A DNA stretch of 64,000 bases from Nitrospirota bacterium. Its GTDB lineage: Bacteria; Nitrospirota; Leptospirillia; Leptospirillales; Leptospirillaceae. The translations under genes and the position numbers were made by a program. This document shows, in pieces, positions 7,455-16,039 of the stretch (within the stretch, counting starts at the first letter, position 1; the number at the start of each line of letters is the position of its first letter). The notes beneath the pieces were generated by a model. The model was not told where the DNA came from, searched no databases, and worked only from the letters and a program-made list of their open reading frames with translations. The stretch is from the NCBI GenBank assembly GCA_021820445.1, contig JAKADN010000001.1:1-64000 (forward strand). The letters are read 5' to 3'.

Positions 7455-8680
7455 TGGGGGCCGAAAGCCGCTCCGGGAAATCCGTTCCCGGGCAAGGGCC
7501 CTTCCTTCTCTCCAATTTCCTGGCGGGGGACATCCAGACCGGGATCATGCCCCTCACGAGCATCGACCTCCTGCTGGGGGAACGGTGGCGGTCGGATCAG
7601 GTCGGGATCGTCCTGGCCTTCGGAAGCCTCGTCCTTCTTCTCTTCCAGCCGCTGGCGGGCCATCTGGCCGACCGGATCGTCTCCAAAAGGGCTTTTTTCT
7701 TTCTCCTGTCGACCTCTTTTGCCGCGGGATGTCTTCTTCTCGTGGGCCATCCCTCGCTCCCCCGGGCCCTCCTGTCGCAGCTTTTTCTCGGAGTCGCCCA
7801 GGGAGGGATGATGCCGGTCCTCGGGTCGGTCGCCATGGGCCTTGCGGGAGCCGAGGGGTTTCCGGCTCTGACGGGGTGGGCCCAGGGGGCAAGCCATGCG
7901 GGATCGGTCTTCGGGGCCGCTTCGGTTCTCCTGATCGCGCTTCACGGATCCTTTTTTGAAATCTTCGTCTTCTATGCCCTGTCGTCCCTCCTGGCCGGCC
8001 TGGTCCTGTTCGGGGTCCCGGGGAAAGCGATCGACCTGAGGAGGGCGCGGGAAGAAGAGAGTGGCGCGGAACCGATTCCCGTCTTCCGGATCGTCTCACT
8101 CCCTTTCTTTATCTTCCTCCTGGTTCTTCTGCTTTTCTTTGTTGCCAACACCGCCATGCTTCCTCTGGCGGGGGACAAGCTTTCGGGAATCCTCCTTTCG
8201 GAGCCACCGGCCCGGGTAATGGCCTTTCTGGTGCTGGTGACCCAGGCTTTGATGATCCCTTTTTCCCTTCTGGCTCCCGCCCTTGTCCGGAAGGTGGGGT
8301 CGGGGGGGCTCCTTCTCTCTTTCGGCCTTCTTCTTTTGGCGCTGCGCGGCGGTCTTCTCTCGGAAACGCGGTCGGTCGCGGGAATCCTGGTCGGTCAATT
8401 TCTGGACGGGACGATCATGGGTCTTTTTTCGGTGCTCCTGCCGGTTCTTGTGGCGGAATATGCCAGAGGATCAGGACGGTTCAATCTCCTCCAGGGCCTT
8501 GCGGGAGCTGTAATATCGGCAGGGGCCTCTTTCTCGCAGCTTCTCTCGGGGGTCTTTCTCGACCCCCTGGGGTTCGACCGGACACTCCTCGTCCTGACCG
8601 GGGTGGCGCTGGGGGGAGCCCTTTTCGCGATTGTGGCCTGGCGGAACGGAATATTGGATCCTTTCCGGCGTCAAAAGTGA
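7454..8680 (+). CDS. MFS transporter coupled to GH15 gene
   Basis: A 408-residue protein with about twelve hydrophobic segments. LLFQPLAGHLADRIVSKR between helices 2 and 3 is the MFS loop motif in degenerate form. The ATG overlaps the GH15 stop codon, so translation is coupled; a longer in-frame reading begins inside the GH15 gene and is not credible. It is clearly related to the MFS at 61428-62687: both share FQPL(A/S)G, a V-A-N motif at the start of the C-half, an A-L/T-MIP segment, QxLDG and FNLLxGL. A role in moving glucose, maltose or trehalose is inferred from context only. Confidence 0.8.
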   Translation: MGAESRSGKSVPGQGPFLLSNFLAGDIQTGIMPLTSIDLLLGERWRSDQVGIVLAFGSLVLLLFQPLAGHLADRIVSKRAFFFLLSTSFAAGCLLLVGHPSLPRALLSQLFLGVAQGGMMPVLGSVAMGLAGAEGFPALTGWAQGASHAGSVFGAASVLLIALHGSFFEIFVFYALSSLLAGLVLFGVPGKAIDLRRAREEESGAEPIPVFRIVSLPFFIFLLVLLLFFVANTAMLPLAGDKLSGILLSEPPARVMAFLVLVTQALMIPFSLLAPALVRKVGSGGLLLSFGLLLLALRGGLLSETRSVAGILVGQFLDGTIMGLFSVLLPVLVAEYARGSGRFNLLQGLAGAVISAGASFSQLLSGVFLDPLGFDRTLLVLTGVALGGALFAIVAWRNGILDPFRRQK

Positions 8681-8720
8681 GAGACAGGGTCGACGATTTT
8701 CAAGGGAGAGGTCCTGGATA

Positions 8721-8749
8721 TTGATTTCGGGAGAAGAAGGCATTAGAAT
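8721..8749 (+). promoter_or_regulatory. Promoter of tRNA-Leu
   Basis: TTGATT (8721-8726) and TAGAAT (8744-8749) are exactly 17 bases apart and end 40 bases before the tRNA. Confidence 0.7.
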
Positions 8750-8789
8750 CAAGAGGTTTTTCGCCCTGAATCACAAATTGCAAGACAGT

Positions 8790-8873
8790 GCCGAAGTGGT
8801 GGAATGGTAGACACGCACGTTTGAGGGGCGTGTGGGGAAACCCGTGCGGGTTCAAGTCCCGCCTTCGGCACCA
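8790..8873 (+). tRNA. tRNA-Leu (anticodon GAG)
   Basis: Acceptor stem GCCGAAG (8790-8796) pairs with CTTCGGC (8863-8869). The anticodon arm CACGT/GCGTG holds the loop TTGAGGG with anticodon GAG at 8823-8825, reading CTC/CTT leucine codons. The long variable arm (TGGGGAAACCCGT), the T-arm GCGGGTTCAAGTCCCGC and an encoded CCA end (8871-8873) fit a class II tRNA-Leu of 84 bases. Confidence 0.97.
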
Positions 8874-8982
8874 TTATTTTTAGCGAGGCTTTTCCATTCG
8901 GCACCGGATTTCAGGAAGATCCGGACCTTCCAATCATATTCGAGCCCCGTCTTGGGGCAGACAAGATCTGCAGGCCACCTCA

Positions 8983-9618
8983 TTGCTTGAACTTCTCACC
9001 CATCTCCAGCCCGTTCCTCCCGAAGAATGGGAGGCCCGGCTCGCGGCCGACCGCGAGGAGCTCTTCAGAACTCTCTACGAAAGATCCTTTCTCTACCGTC
9101 CCGCCAATCCCTTCACCCTCTCCTCGGGAAAATCGAGTCCGGTCTACATCGATTGCAAGAAGACGACCCTAGGACACAGCCGGGCCCAATATCTCATCGG
9201 CCACCTGCTTTTCCACCGGATCTCCTTTCGGGACCCGGACGGAATCGGTGGGCTCACCCTCGGGGCCGATCCGATCGGGGTGGCGACCTCCCTGGTAAGC
9301 GGTCTGTATAGCCGGCCCATTCCGGCCTTTGTCGTCAGAAAGGAGGCGAAGGGGCATGGGACGAAAAATCCGGTCGAAGGTGACCTGGTACCCGGAGCCC
9401 GCGTTGTCGTGGTCGAGGATGTCGTCACCACCGGGGCCTCCGGTCTCCGGGCGGTCCAGACCTGCCGGGAAAACGGCTACGAGGTTCTGGAGGTCGTGGC
9501 ACTGGTCGATCGGGAAGAGGGGGGCCGGGACCGCTTTGAGGCGGAGGGCGTTCCTTTTTATTCCTTTTTCACCCTGTCGGATTTCATCGCCCATGATCGG
9601 GACATTCGCTCGACTTAG
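8983..9618 (+). CDS. pyrE: Orotate phosphoribosyltransferase
   Basis: A 211-residue enzyme that makes orotidine monophosphate from orotate and PRPP in pyrimidine synthesis. It has LSSGKSSPVYIDCKKT near the N-terminus, RKEAKGHGTKN, and the PRPP-binding signature VVVVEDVVTTGAS. The best start is the TTG at 8983, giving an N-terminal extension of about 25 residues relative to short PyrE proteins; no strong ribosome binding site supports it and a start slightly downstream is possible. Flanked by the tRNA-Leu and the small membrane gene, with no other pyrimidine genes nearby. Confidence 0.92.
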   Translation: MLELLTHLQPVPPEEWEARLAADREELFRTLYERSFLYRPANPFTLSSGKSSPVYIDCKKTTLGHSRAQYLIGHLLFHRISFRDPDGIGGLTLGADPIGVATSLVSGLYSRPIPAFVVRKEAKGHGTKNPVEGDLVPGARVVVVEDVVTTGASGLRAVQTCRENGYEVLEVVALVDREEGGRDRFEAEGVPFYSFFTLSDFIAHDRDIRST

Positions 9619-9666
9619 GATTTTCAAGAATTTTCCGGACTCCTTCCGCGCGTCGGGCGGAGGGAG

Positions 9667-9695
9667 TTGACCCCTTTCCCTCTCTGGGGTATAGT
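9667..9695 (+). promoter_or_regulatory. Strong promoter for the 44-residue membrane peptide gene
   Basis: TTGACC (9667-9672) and TATAGT (9690-9695) are separated by the ideal 17 bases. The transcript would have a leader of about 90 bases before the ATG at 9796, containing a small hairpin (AATCG/CGATT near 9763-9779). Confidence 0.7.
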
Positions 9696-9795
9696 GTGCT
9701 TTGCCTATAGGTCGTGGAATGTTTGTCGTTTTTTCCGGAGACCGGTGCCGATTGGCATGGAATCGAATCGTGAACGATTTTCTGAGGGAGGGGTC

Positions 9796-9930
9796 ATGCC
9801 TTACAAGATGGGTTCTTTCAATCCTACCGATGCAAACTATGCCAACATGACGCTGTTCGTTGTCTTTGTCGTCCTGACCGGAGTCGCCCTTCTGACCGCC
9901 TTCACGATCATGAAGACCTTCGAGAGGTAG
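9796..9930 (+). CDS. 44-residue single-pass membrane protein of unknown function
   Basis: Start at ATG 9796, preceded by GAGGGAGGGG. The protein has a polar N-terminus (MPYKMGSFNPTDANYAN) and one hydrophobic helix (about residues 18-40) ending in KTFER. It resembles in size and shape the small accessory subunits of respiratory complexes or small stress peptides, but I recognise no family. It sits between pyrE and PBP1A with its own near-consensus promoter, so it is probably a separately expressed gene. A longer reading from 9667 has no ribosome binding site and a cysteine/arginine-rich nonsense N-terminus. Confidence 0.65.
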   Translation: MPYKMGSFNPTDANYANMTLFVVFVVLTGVALLTAFTIMKTFER

Positions 9931-10056
9931 AGTTCTTATTTTCAAATTCTCCTGTTCGCCGACCGAGGAGGTTGTGCGGCCTGTGAGGCAATTCTTATTT
10001 TGATGGCATTATCCTGATGGATTCATTCCTCTTTTAGAGGGCGGGGTTTCTCCCAG

Positions 10057-10078
10057 GCGGGGGGATCCCGCTTTTCTG
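10057..10078 (+). terminator. Possible short intrinsic terminator
   Basis: GCGGG (10057-10061) and CCCGC (10067-10071) form a five-pair GC stem followed by TTTTCTGTT. It would end the small-protein transcript before the PBP1A gene. The stem is short, so confidence is low. Confidence 0.4.
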
Positions 10079-10110
10079 TTCTTAAGCTTATCCATGACCT
10101 TCGGGCGACC

Positions 10111-12471
10111 TTGAAAAAAATCCTTCTCATCACTTTCATTGTCCTCCTTATCGTCGGAGGAGCGGCCGGAACGGCTGGATATTATTTCTACAAACGGGTC
10201 GTCGCCGGGGTTCCGTCAGTCGAATTTCTTCGCCATTACGTCCCCTTCACCACCTCCCATATCTACGACCGGAACGGACAGAGGATCGGATCCTTCTATA
10301 AGGAACGCCGGGAGTATGTTCCGCTCGCCAAGATTCCTCCGATGGTCGTCCATACGATCCTGGCGGTGGAGGACGCCCACTTCTACCAGCATGGGGCCCT
10401 CGCCTACGGGTCGATCATCCGGGCCGCGATCTCCGACGCCCTGGCCGGCTACCTCCGGGAGGGGGCCAGCACCATCACCCAGCAGCTGGCGCGGAACATC
10501 TTTCTGACCCACCGGAAGACATTCATCCGGAAGCTCCGGGAGGCCATTCTCTCCTACCGGATCGAAAAGGTCCTGACAAAGGATGAAATTCTGGAGCTTT
10601 ATCTGAACCAGATTTATCTGGGCGAGGGGGCCTACGGGATCTCGGCCGCGGCAAAAACCTATTTCGGGAAATCCCTCTCCGAACTCACCATTCCGGAGAT
10701 GGCGATGATCGCCGGGATGATCCGCTCTCCCATCGAGTTTTCGCCCTTTTTGCATCCAGAAGCCAGCAAGCGACGCCAGCTGGTCGTTCTCGACAGGATG
10801 GTCCAAGTCCACGTCATCACCGAGGAGGAAAAGAAAAAGGCCTACGCCGCTCCCCTCGAGCTGGTAGCGCCCGTTCATTCGGTGAGTCCGAGTTCCTATT
10901 TTCTCGAATATGTGCGACAGAAGCTGGAACGGGAGATGCCGGCGAAGAAGCTTTTCGGGGGAGGACTCCGGATTTTCACGACGCTGGATCTCCGCATCCA
11001 GCTCCAGGCGGTGCGGGCGCTCAGAAAGGGCCTCCGGGCCATCGACCGCCGACAGGGATTCCGGGGGCCGGTCCGGGTGCTTTCCCGCAAGGACTTCCTG
11101 AAGGTCGTGCGGGAGACGCGTCCGGCATCCGATGCCGCCACGCTGGAAGACCTGGCCGGATCCCGCTCCGAAGTGACGATCCTGAGAGTCGGGCCGAAAT
11201 ACGCCTGGTTTTCTGCGGACCGCCATCTTGGACGCATTGCGATCGAGCATGCCCTGTGGGCAAAAACCGTTCTGTCCGGACCCGACATCAACCGTAACAG
11301 AAAGGTCCTGAAGTCCTTTTCCCTCGGGAAGATCCTCCGGCCCGGGGATGTGGTCGAAGCCCATATCCTCGCCCGGACGCAGGAGAAGGCGGGATGGATT
11401 CTCGAAGGATCCCTGGACCAGGTGCCCCTGGTCCAGGGGGCGGTGGTGGCTCTGGACCCGAAGACTGGCGGGATCCTGGCCATGGTGGGGGGCTACAGCT
11501 TCAAGCGAAGCAAGTTCAACAGGGCCGTCCAGGCTCTCCGGCAGCCCGGGTCGGTTTTCAAGGTCATCGATTACGGTGCGGCACTCGAGAAGGGATTTGC
11601 TCCGGGGAGTATCCTGAACGATTCCCCTCTCGTCTTTTTTGACCGCGTCCATCACAGAGTGTGGCGTCCGAAGGACTTCGAGCGGAACTTCCTGGGTCCG
11701 GTTCCCATGAGAAAGGCCCTTGCGGAATCGATCAACCTGGCAACCATCCGCCTGGTGCGAAAGGTCGGTGTGGGCCCTGTCATCGATTTGGCCCGAAGGC
11801 TCGGGATCACCACTCCCCTTCCCCACGACCTCACCCTGGCCCTGGGTTCGGCCACGCTCCGTCCCATCGAAATTACGGGAGCCTATTCCGTCATCGCCAA
11901 TGAAGGGGTCCGGGAGCCCCTCCATGCGGTGGACCGGGTCTTCGATTATCACAAGACGACGATTTTCCGGTTCCTTCCAGATCCGCATCCCGTTTACGAC
12001 CCGGCCTATGCCTATCTCCTGACCTCGATGATGCAGAGCGTGATCCGGGAGGGAACAGGGAAGGACGCCCTCTCCCTCGGTGTTCTTCTTGCCGGAAAGA
12101 CAGGAACGACGAACAATTTCAGGGACGCCTGGTTTATCGGGTTTTCTCCGGGACTCGTGGTGGGGGTCTATGTCGGCATGGACGACCACCGGTCGATGGG
12201 ACACGGAGAGTTCGGGGCCCGGGCAGCCCTTCCTATCTGGATGGATGTGATGCGAGGGTCGCTTCCCTATTTTCCGCCAAATCAGACCTTCCGGATTCCC
12301 GATGACATCGTCGATGTCCGGATCGATCCCGACACCGGGCTTCGTGTTCCTCTCACGGCCCAGAAGTTCGTCGTGGAGGAGTACAAGAAGGGGGAGGAAC
12401 CCCCGACGGAGGCGACGACGGGAACGCCTCTTCCCGATGCCGGCCTGTACAACCTGAATGGGGCCCCCTAG
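10111..12471 (+). CDS. mrcA: Penicillin-binding protein 1A (bifunctional transglycosylase/transpeptidase)
   Basis: A 786-residue class A PBP, starting at TTG 10111 (MKKILLITFIVLL), with an N-terminal membrane anchor. The GT51 domain carries the catalytic glutamate E87 in AVEDAHFYQHGA, plus GASTITQQLARN and LELYLNQIYLGEGAYG. The transpeptidase domain has the acyl-acceptor serine S481 in QPGSVFK, the SxN motif in ESINLA, and KTGT in LAGKTGTTNNFRDAW. It polymerises and cross-links peptidoglycan in the periplasm. An insert of about 150 residues between the two domains (roughly 270-440) corresponds to the OB-like linker of PBP1A. No fault seen. Confidence 0.93.
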   Translation: MKKILLITFIVLLIVGGAAGTAGYYFYKRVVAGVPSVEFLRHYVPFTTSHIYDRNGQRIGSFYKERREYVPLAKIPPMVVHTILAVEDAHFYQHGALAYGSIIRAAISDALAGYLREGASTITQQLARNIFLTHRKTFIRKLREAILSYRIEKVLTKDEILELYLNQIYLGEGAYGISAAAKTYFGKSLSELTIPEMAMIAGMIRSPIEFSPFLHPEASKRRQLVVLDRMVQVHVITEEEKKKAYAAPLELVAPVHSVSPSSYFLEYVRQKLEREMPAKKLFGGGLRIFTTLDLRIQLQAVRALRKGLRAIDRRQGFRGPVRVLSRKDFLKVVRETRPASDAATLEDLAGSRSEVTILRVGPKYAWFSADRHLGRIAIEHALWAKTVLSGPDINRNRKVLKSFSLGKILRPGDVVEAHILARTQEKAGWILEGSLDQVPLVQGAVVALDPKTGGILAMVGGYSFKRSKFNRAVQALRQPGSVFKVIDYGAALEKGFAPGSILNDSPLVFFDRVHHRVWRPKDFERNFLGPVPMRKALAESINLATIRLVRKVGVGPVIDLARRLGITTPLPHDLTLALGSATLRPIEITGAYSVIANEGVREPLHAVDRVFDYHKTTIFRFLPDPHPVYDPAYAYLLTSMMQSVIREGTGKDALSLGVLLAGKTGTTNNFRDAWFIGFSPGLVVGVYVGMDDHRSMGHGEFGARAALPIWMDVMRGSLPYFPPNQTFRIPDDIVDVRIDPDTGLRVPLTAQKFVVEEYKKGEEPPTEATTGTPLPDAGLYNLNGAP

Positions 12472-12573
12472 CCGAAATCTTCGAGGGGGGCGGCAAATCG
12501 TGTTAAGATAATCGCTGTTTCCCTATTTCTGAAACTGAGGCGAACCCTGTCGGCTTTCATGCAGGAGGCTCCC

Positions 12574-13200
12574 ATGGATCGGGATCCGGAAATCTCCTCT
12601 CCTTCGGCAACCGGAGGAGACCGTTTACTCACCGTCAAACTTCCAGAAGCTCTCGACCGGACCCTTTCCGAAAAAGCCAGGTCCCTTGGTCTCAGCCGGG
12701 AGGAGTGCCTCGTCCGGGCCCTGGCGGAGGACCTTTCCGCCTCCGATGTGGTTTTGGGTCCCGTTAGAAGCGAGATCGGACGTCTGTCCGAGAAAAGCGA
12801 CCGACTGATGGAGACCATCAGGGAGGAGTTCCGGGAGATCGACGACCGGAACCGCCGCGCCTATGAAGCCTTGGCCCAGTCCCTGAAGCCCTCCAGGAGG
12901 GAGTGGGGGCTCATCGGGGGAGGGGCGGCCGTGATCGCCCTTCTCCTGTTTCTTATGGCCTTCGCATTCGGAAAGGGGCCTGCCGGAGGAGGGAGTCGTC
13001 CAGTCACTTTAGGCAAGGCCGGAGTCTCCATTCCCTCTCAGCTCGGGGAAAAAGACAAGTACATCTATTTCGTCGGCAGATGGTACTTGGGGGTCCGGGA
13101 CCGGATGTCGGCCAAGGAGCGACTCTTCCTCGAGAACTACCTCAAGCCCTTCGACAACTTTGACGAGGATCTGAAGGCCCGCAAGGCCGCGGGCCTCTGA
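12574..13200 (+). CDS. Predicted membrane-anchored ribbon-helix-helix protein, unknown function
   Basis: A 208-residue protein. AGGAGG at 12563-12568 selects the ATG at 12574 rather than the one at 12559. Residues 18-52 (LLTVKLPEALDRTLSEKARS...CLVRALAEDL) read like a ribbon-helix-helix DNA-binding fold: a short beta-strand then two helices. Residues 58-103 are strongly heptad-like and charged, a likely coiled coil. Residues 112-132 are one transmembrane helix, then a 75-residue tail with a conserved-looking aromatic segment YIYFVGRWYLGVRDRMS. The arrangement suggests a cytoplasmic head and periplasmic tail. No family recognised; the fold assignment is by eye. Confidence 0.6.
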   Translation: MDRDPEISSPSATGGDRLLTVKLPEALDRTLSEKARSLGLSREECLVRALAEDLSASDVVLGPVRSEIGRLSEKSDRLMETIREEFREIDDRNRRAYEALAQSLKPSRREWGLIGGGAAVIALLLFLMAFAFGKGPAGGGSRPVTLGKAGVSIPSQLGEKDKYIYFVGRWYLGVRDRMSAKERLFLENYLKPFDNFDEDLKARKAAGL

Positions 13201-13201
13201 G

Positions 13202-14011
13202 TCAGGTTCCCTTCCCGGCTTTTCGAGGATCCTCTGGGCGGGGCTGGCTGTGGATATACGCCGCCACGTCCCAGGCCTGCTGATCGGACAGGGACTTTCC
13301 TTTCGAGAGAGGCATGTTCATCTTCAGGAATCCAGCCAGCTCCCGCACATTGTAAAAACCCGCCCCCTTGTTGAAGGAGCGGGGACCCCAGACGGGAGGA
13401 AAGGCGACCTGACCGTTGTCGGACTGCGTCCCCTGGCCGTCCAGGCCATGGCAAAGAGAGCAGCGGCCCTCGAAGATCGCTTTTCCGCGATCGGGGCTCG
13501 GGGGGGAAGTCGGCTTGGACATCCGGACGATTCCCTGACCCTTGAGGTAGAGGCCCACGGGTGCGCCCCGGGAGATCCAGAAGGCATAAGCGATAAGGGC
13601 CTTCATTGTCTTGCCGTCCACCGGGGGAGGGGTGCCGTTGAGGGAGAAGCGGAAGCAGCCCTGGATGCGCTCTTCGAGGGTGTTGACCTGATGGTTCTTG
13701 CTCCGGTAGCGCGGATAGGTGCCATAGGCCCCCCAGAGTGGGGCGGAGTAGGGCTTGATTCCCCGGTCGAGATGACAGCTTTCGCAGGTGAGGTCGTTTC
13801 CGACGTACCGGGGGGCGTATTGGCCGGTATGGATGAAGATGAGCTCTCCCTGTCGAATGAGCCGTCCGAGAGGTCCGTTGGGAAGCGTTCCTTCTGCGGG
13901 AGGGGCGAAAAACTGAAAGTTTTTGTTCCCCGACGCGCCGGTCGGGAGGGGATCGAACAGGAATCCGGCGATCAGGGGAAGGAGGAGAAGGACGAGGCGT
14001 CGTGGGGTCAT
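13202..14011 (-). CDS. Diheme cytochrome c resembling thiosulfate dehydrogenase TsdA
   Basis: A 269-residue exported protein (signal peptide to about ASG27) with two heme c sites, C76-E-S-C79-H and C184-S-L-C187-H. Between them lie GIKPYSAPLWGAYGTYPRYR and TLEERIQGCFRFSLNG, closely matching the TsdA core; C119 falls where TsdA has the cysteine that ligates the active-site heme iron. KMNMPL late in the protein supplies candidate methionine ligands for heme 2. TsdA oxidises thiosulfate to tetrathionate (or the reverse) in the periplasm. Its start overlaps the stop of the upstream cytochrome gene (ATGA). The alternative is a cytochrome of related fold with another substrate. Confidence 0.75.
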   Translation of the reverse strand: MTPRRLVLLLLPLIAGFLFDPLPTGASGNKNFQFFAPPAEGTLPNGPLGRLIRQGELIFIHTGQYAPRYVGNDLTCESCHLDRGIKPYSAPLWGAYGTYPRYRSKNHQVNTLEERIQGCFRFSLNGTPPPVDGKTMKALIAYAFWISRGAPVGLYLKGQGIVRMSKPTSPPSPDRGKAIFEGRCSLCHGLDGQGTQSDNGQVAFPPVWGPRSFNKGAGFYNVRELAGFLKMNMPLSKGKSLSDQQAWDVAAYIHSQPRPEDPRKAGKGT

Positions 14012-14787
14012 CGGTTCGGGGTCTCCTTGTCAGGAATGAGCCGGAGGCGGTCCGGCCTGTTTTTTTCGGGGATTTTTCCGTAGACGGGGGGTTCGAGGCT
14101 GGCGAAGTACTGGGCCACCGCCTTGATCTCGCGGTTTGTGAGCTTTGAGGCGATGCCCCGCATCAGGCCTTCGGGATCGTCCTTTCTCTTGACGATCGCG
14201 AAAGACAGCAGCTGGCCCATGAGATAGCTCTTGCTCTGGCCTGCGATATAGGGAAAGTTAGGGGGGATTCCCCGACCATTCTGGCCATGGCAGAGGATGC
14301 AGGCAGGAATGTTCCGGTCCCAGAGTCCCCGGCGGGCGATCCGGCGTCCGAGCTCCCGGAGGGACGGGTCGAATTCGGCAGGATCGTGGAGCTTCGGAGT
14401 GCGGACGGTCGAATAGTAGAGCGCGACCGACCGTATGTCCTTGCGGGACAGATTCTGGACGATCCCGTCCATGTAGGGGGAATAGCGGGTGCCTTTCTGG
14501 ACGCCCCGGATTTCCCGGTAGATGTAGGTTTCGGTCTGTCCGGCAATCCGGGGAATGCCTACGGAGGGCATTCCTCCCCCGTTGATCCGGTGGCATTCCG
14601 CACACGCGGTGTTTCCCGGGAGTCCGTTCCCCTGCATGGCGATGGTATGGCCCCAGGCGATCAGGGCAGCCTCCTTGTCCCCGGCGGCCCAGGTCTCCGG
14701 AAGAGTGAGGTCTTGCCCGGCTCCAAGAAGGGTTGTCGCCAGAACCAGAGGAACGACGAACAAGGTTTTCGGGGTTGGAACGACCAT
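14008..14787 (-). CDS. Diheme cytochrome c4-like protein, candidate TsdB electron acceptor
   Basis: A 259-residue exported protein with two c-type heme motifs, C62-A-E-C65-H and C163-I-L-C166-H, each followed by a cytochrome-c4-like helix and the repeated IAGQ(T/S) motif (RIAGQTETYIYREI; YIAGQSKSYLMGQLL), so it is an internal duplication of a class I cytochrome. In several bacteria the c4-like TsdB is encoded directly before TsdA and takes its electrons; here the two genes overlap by four bases in that order. It could also serve as a general periplasmic carrier to a terminal oxidase. Confidence 0.75.
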   Translation of the reverse strand: MVVPTPKTLFVVPLVLATTLLGAGQDLTLPETWAAGDKEAALIAWGHTIAMQGNGLPGNTACAECHRINGGGMPSVGIPRIAGQTETYIYREIRGVQKGTRYSPYMDGIVQNLSRKDIRSVALYYSTVRTPKLHDPAEFDPSLRELGRRIARRGLWDRNIPACILCHGQNGRGIPPNFPYIAGQSKSYLMGQLLSFAIVKRKDDPEGLMRGIASKLTNREIKAVAQYFASLEPPVYGKIPEKNRPDRLRLIPDKETPNR

Positions 14788-14823
14788 GCTTCTGACCTCT
14801 CGACATGAACGGGATTTCCGTCA

Positions 14824-14852
14824 ATTATGGGTCGCCTCGAATGCTTCTGCAA
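14824..14852 (-). promoter_or_regulatory. Promoter of the cytochrome pair
   Basis: On the minus strand TTGCAG (14852-14847) and CATAAT (14829-14824) are 17 bases apart; start of transcription would fall near 14817, about 30 bases before the ATG at 14787. Confidence 0.55.
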
Positions 14853-14863
14853 GCTCCTTCTCC

Positions 14864-14892
14864 TTGAATGAGGGAGAAAAAAAACGCATAAT
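14864..14892 (+). promoter_or_regulatory. Promoter of the gapA operon
   Basis: TTGAAT (14864-14869) and CATAAT (14887-14892) with a 17-base spacer containing an A-run. Its -35 box is only 11 bases from that of the divergent cytochrome promoter. Confidence 0.6.
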
Positions 14893-14964
14893 CGTGGTCA
14901 GAAGACAGTCATCCCGGGGGAGAGACTCCGGAGCGAAAACAAAAATAGCGAAGGGATAGGGTGA

Positions 14965-16000
<1,036 letters not shown>

Positions 16001-16039
16001 CAAGAAGGGTGACTTCAACTATTTGACCAGGGAGGAAGG

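Noticed and set aside
10216-12204. A 662-codon minus-strand frame opposite PBP1A
   Set aside because: Same reasoning; PBP1A motifs are complete on the plus strand.
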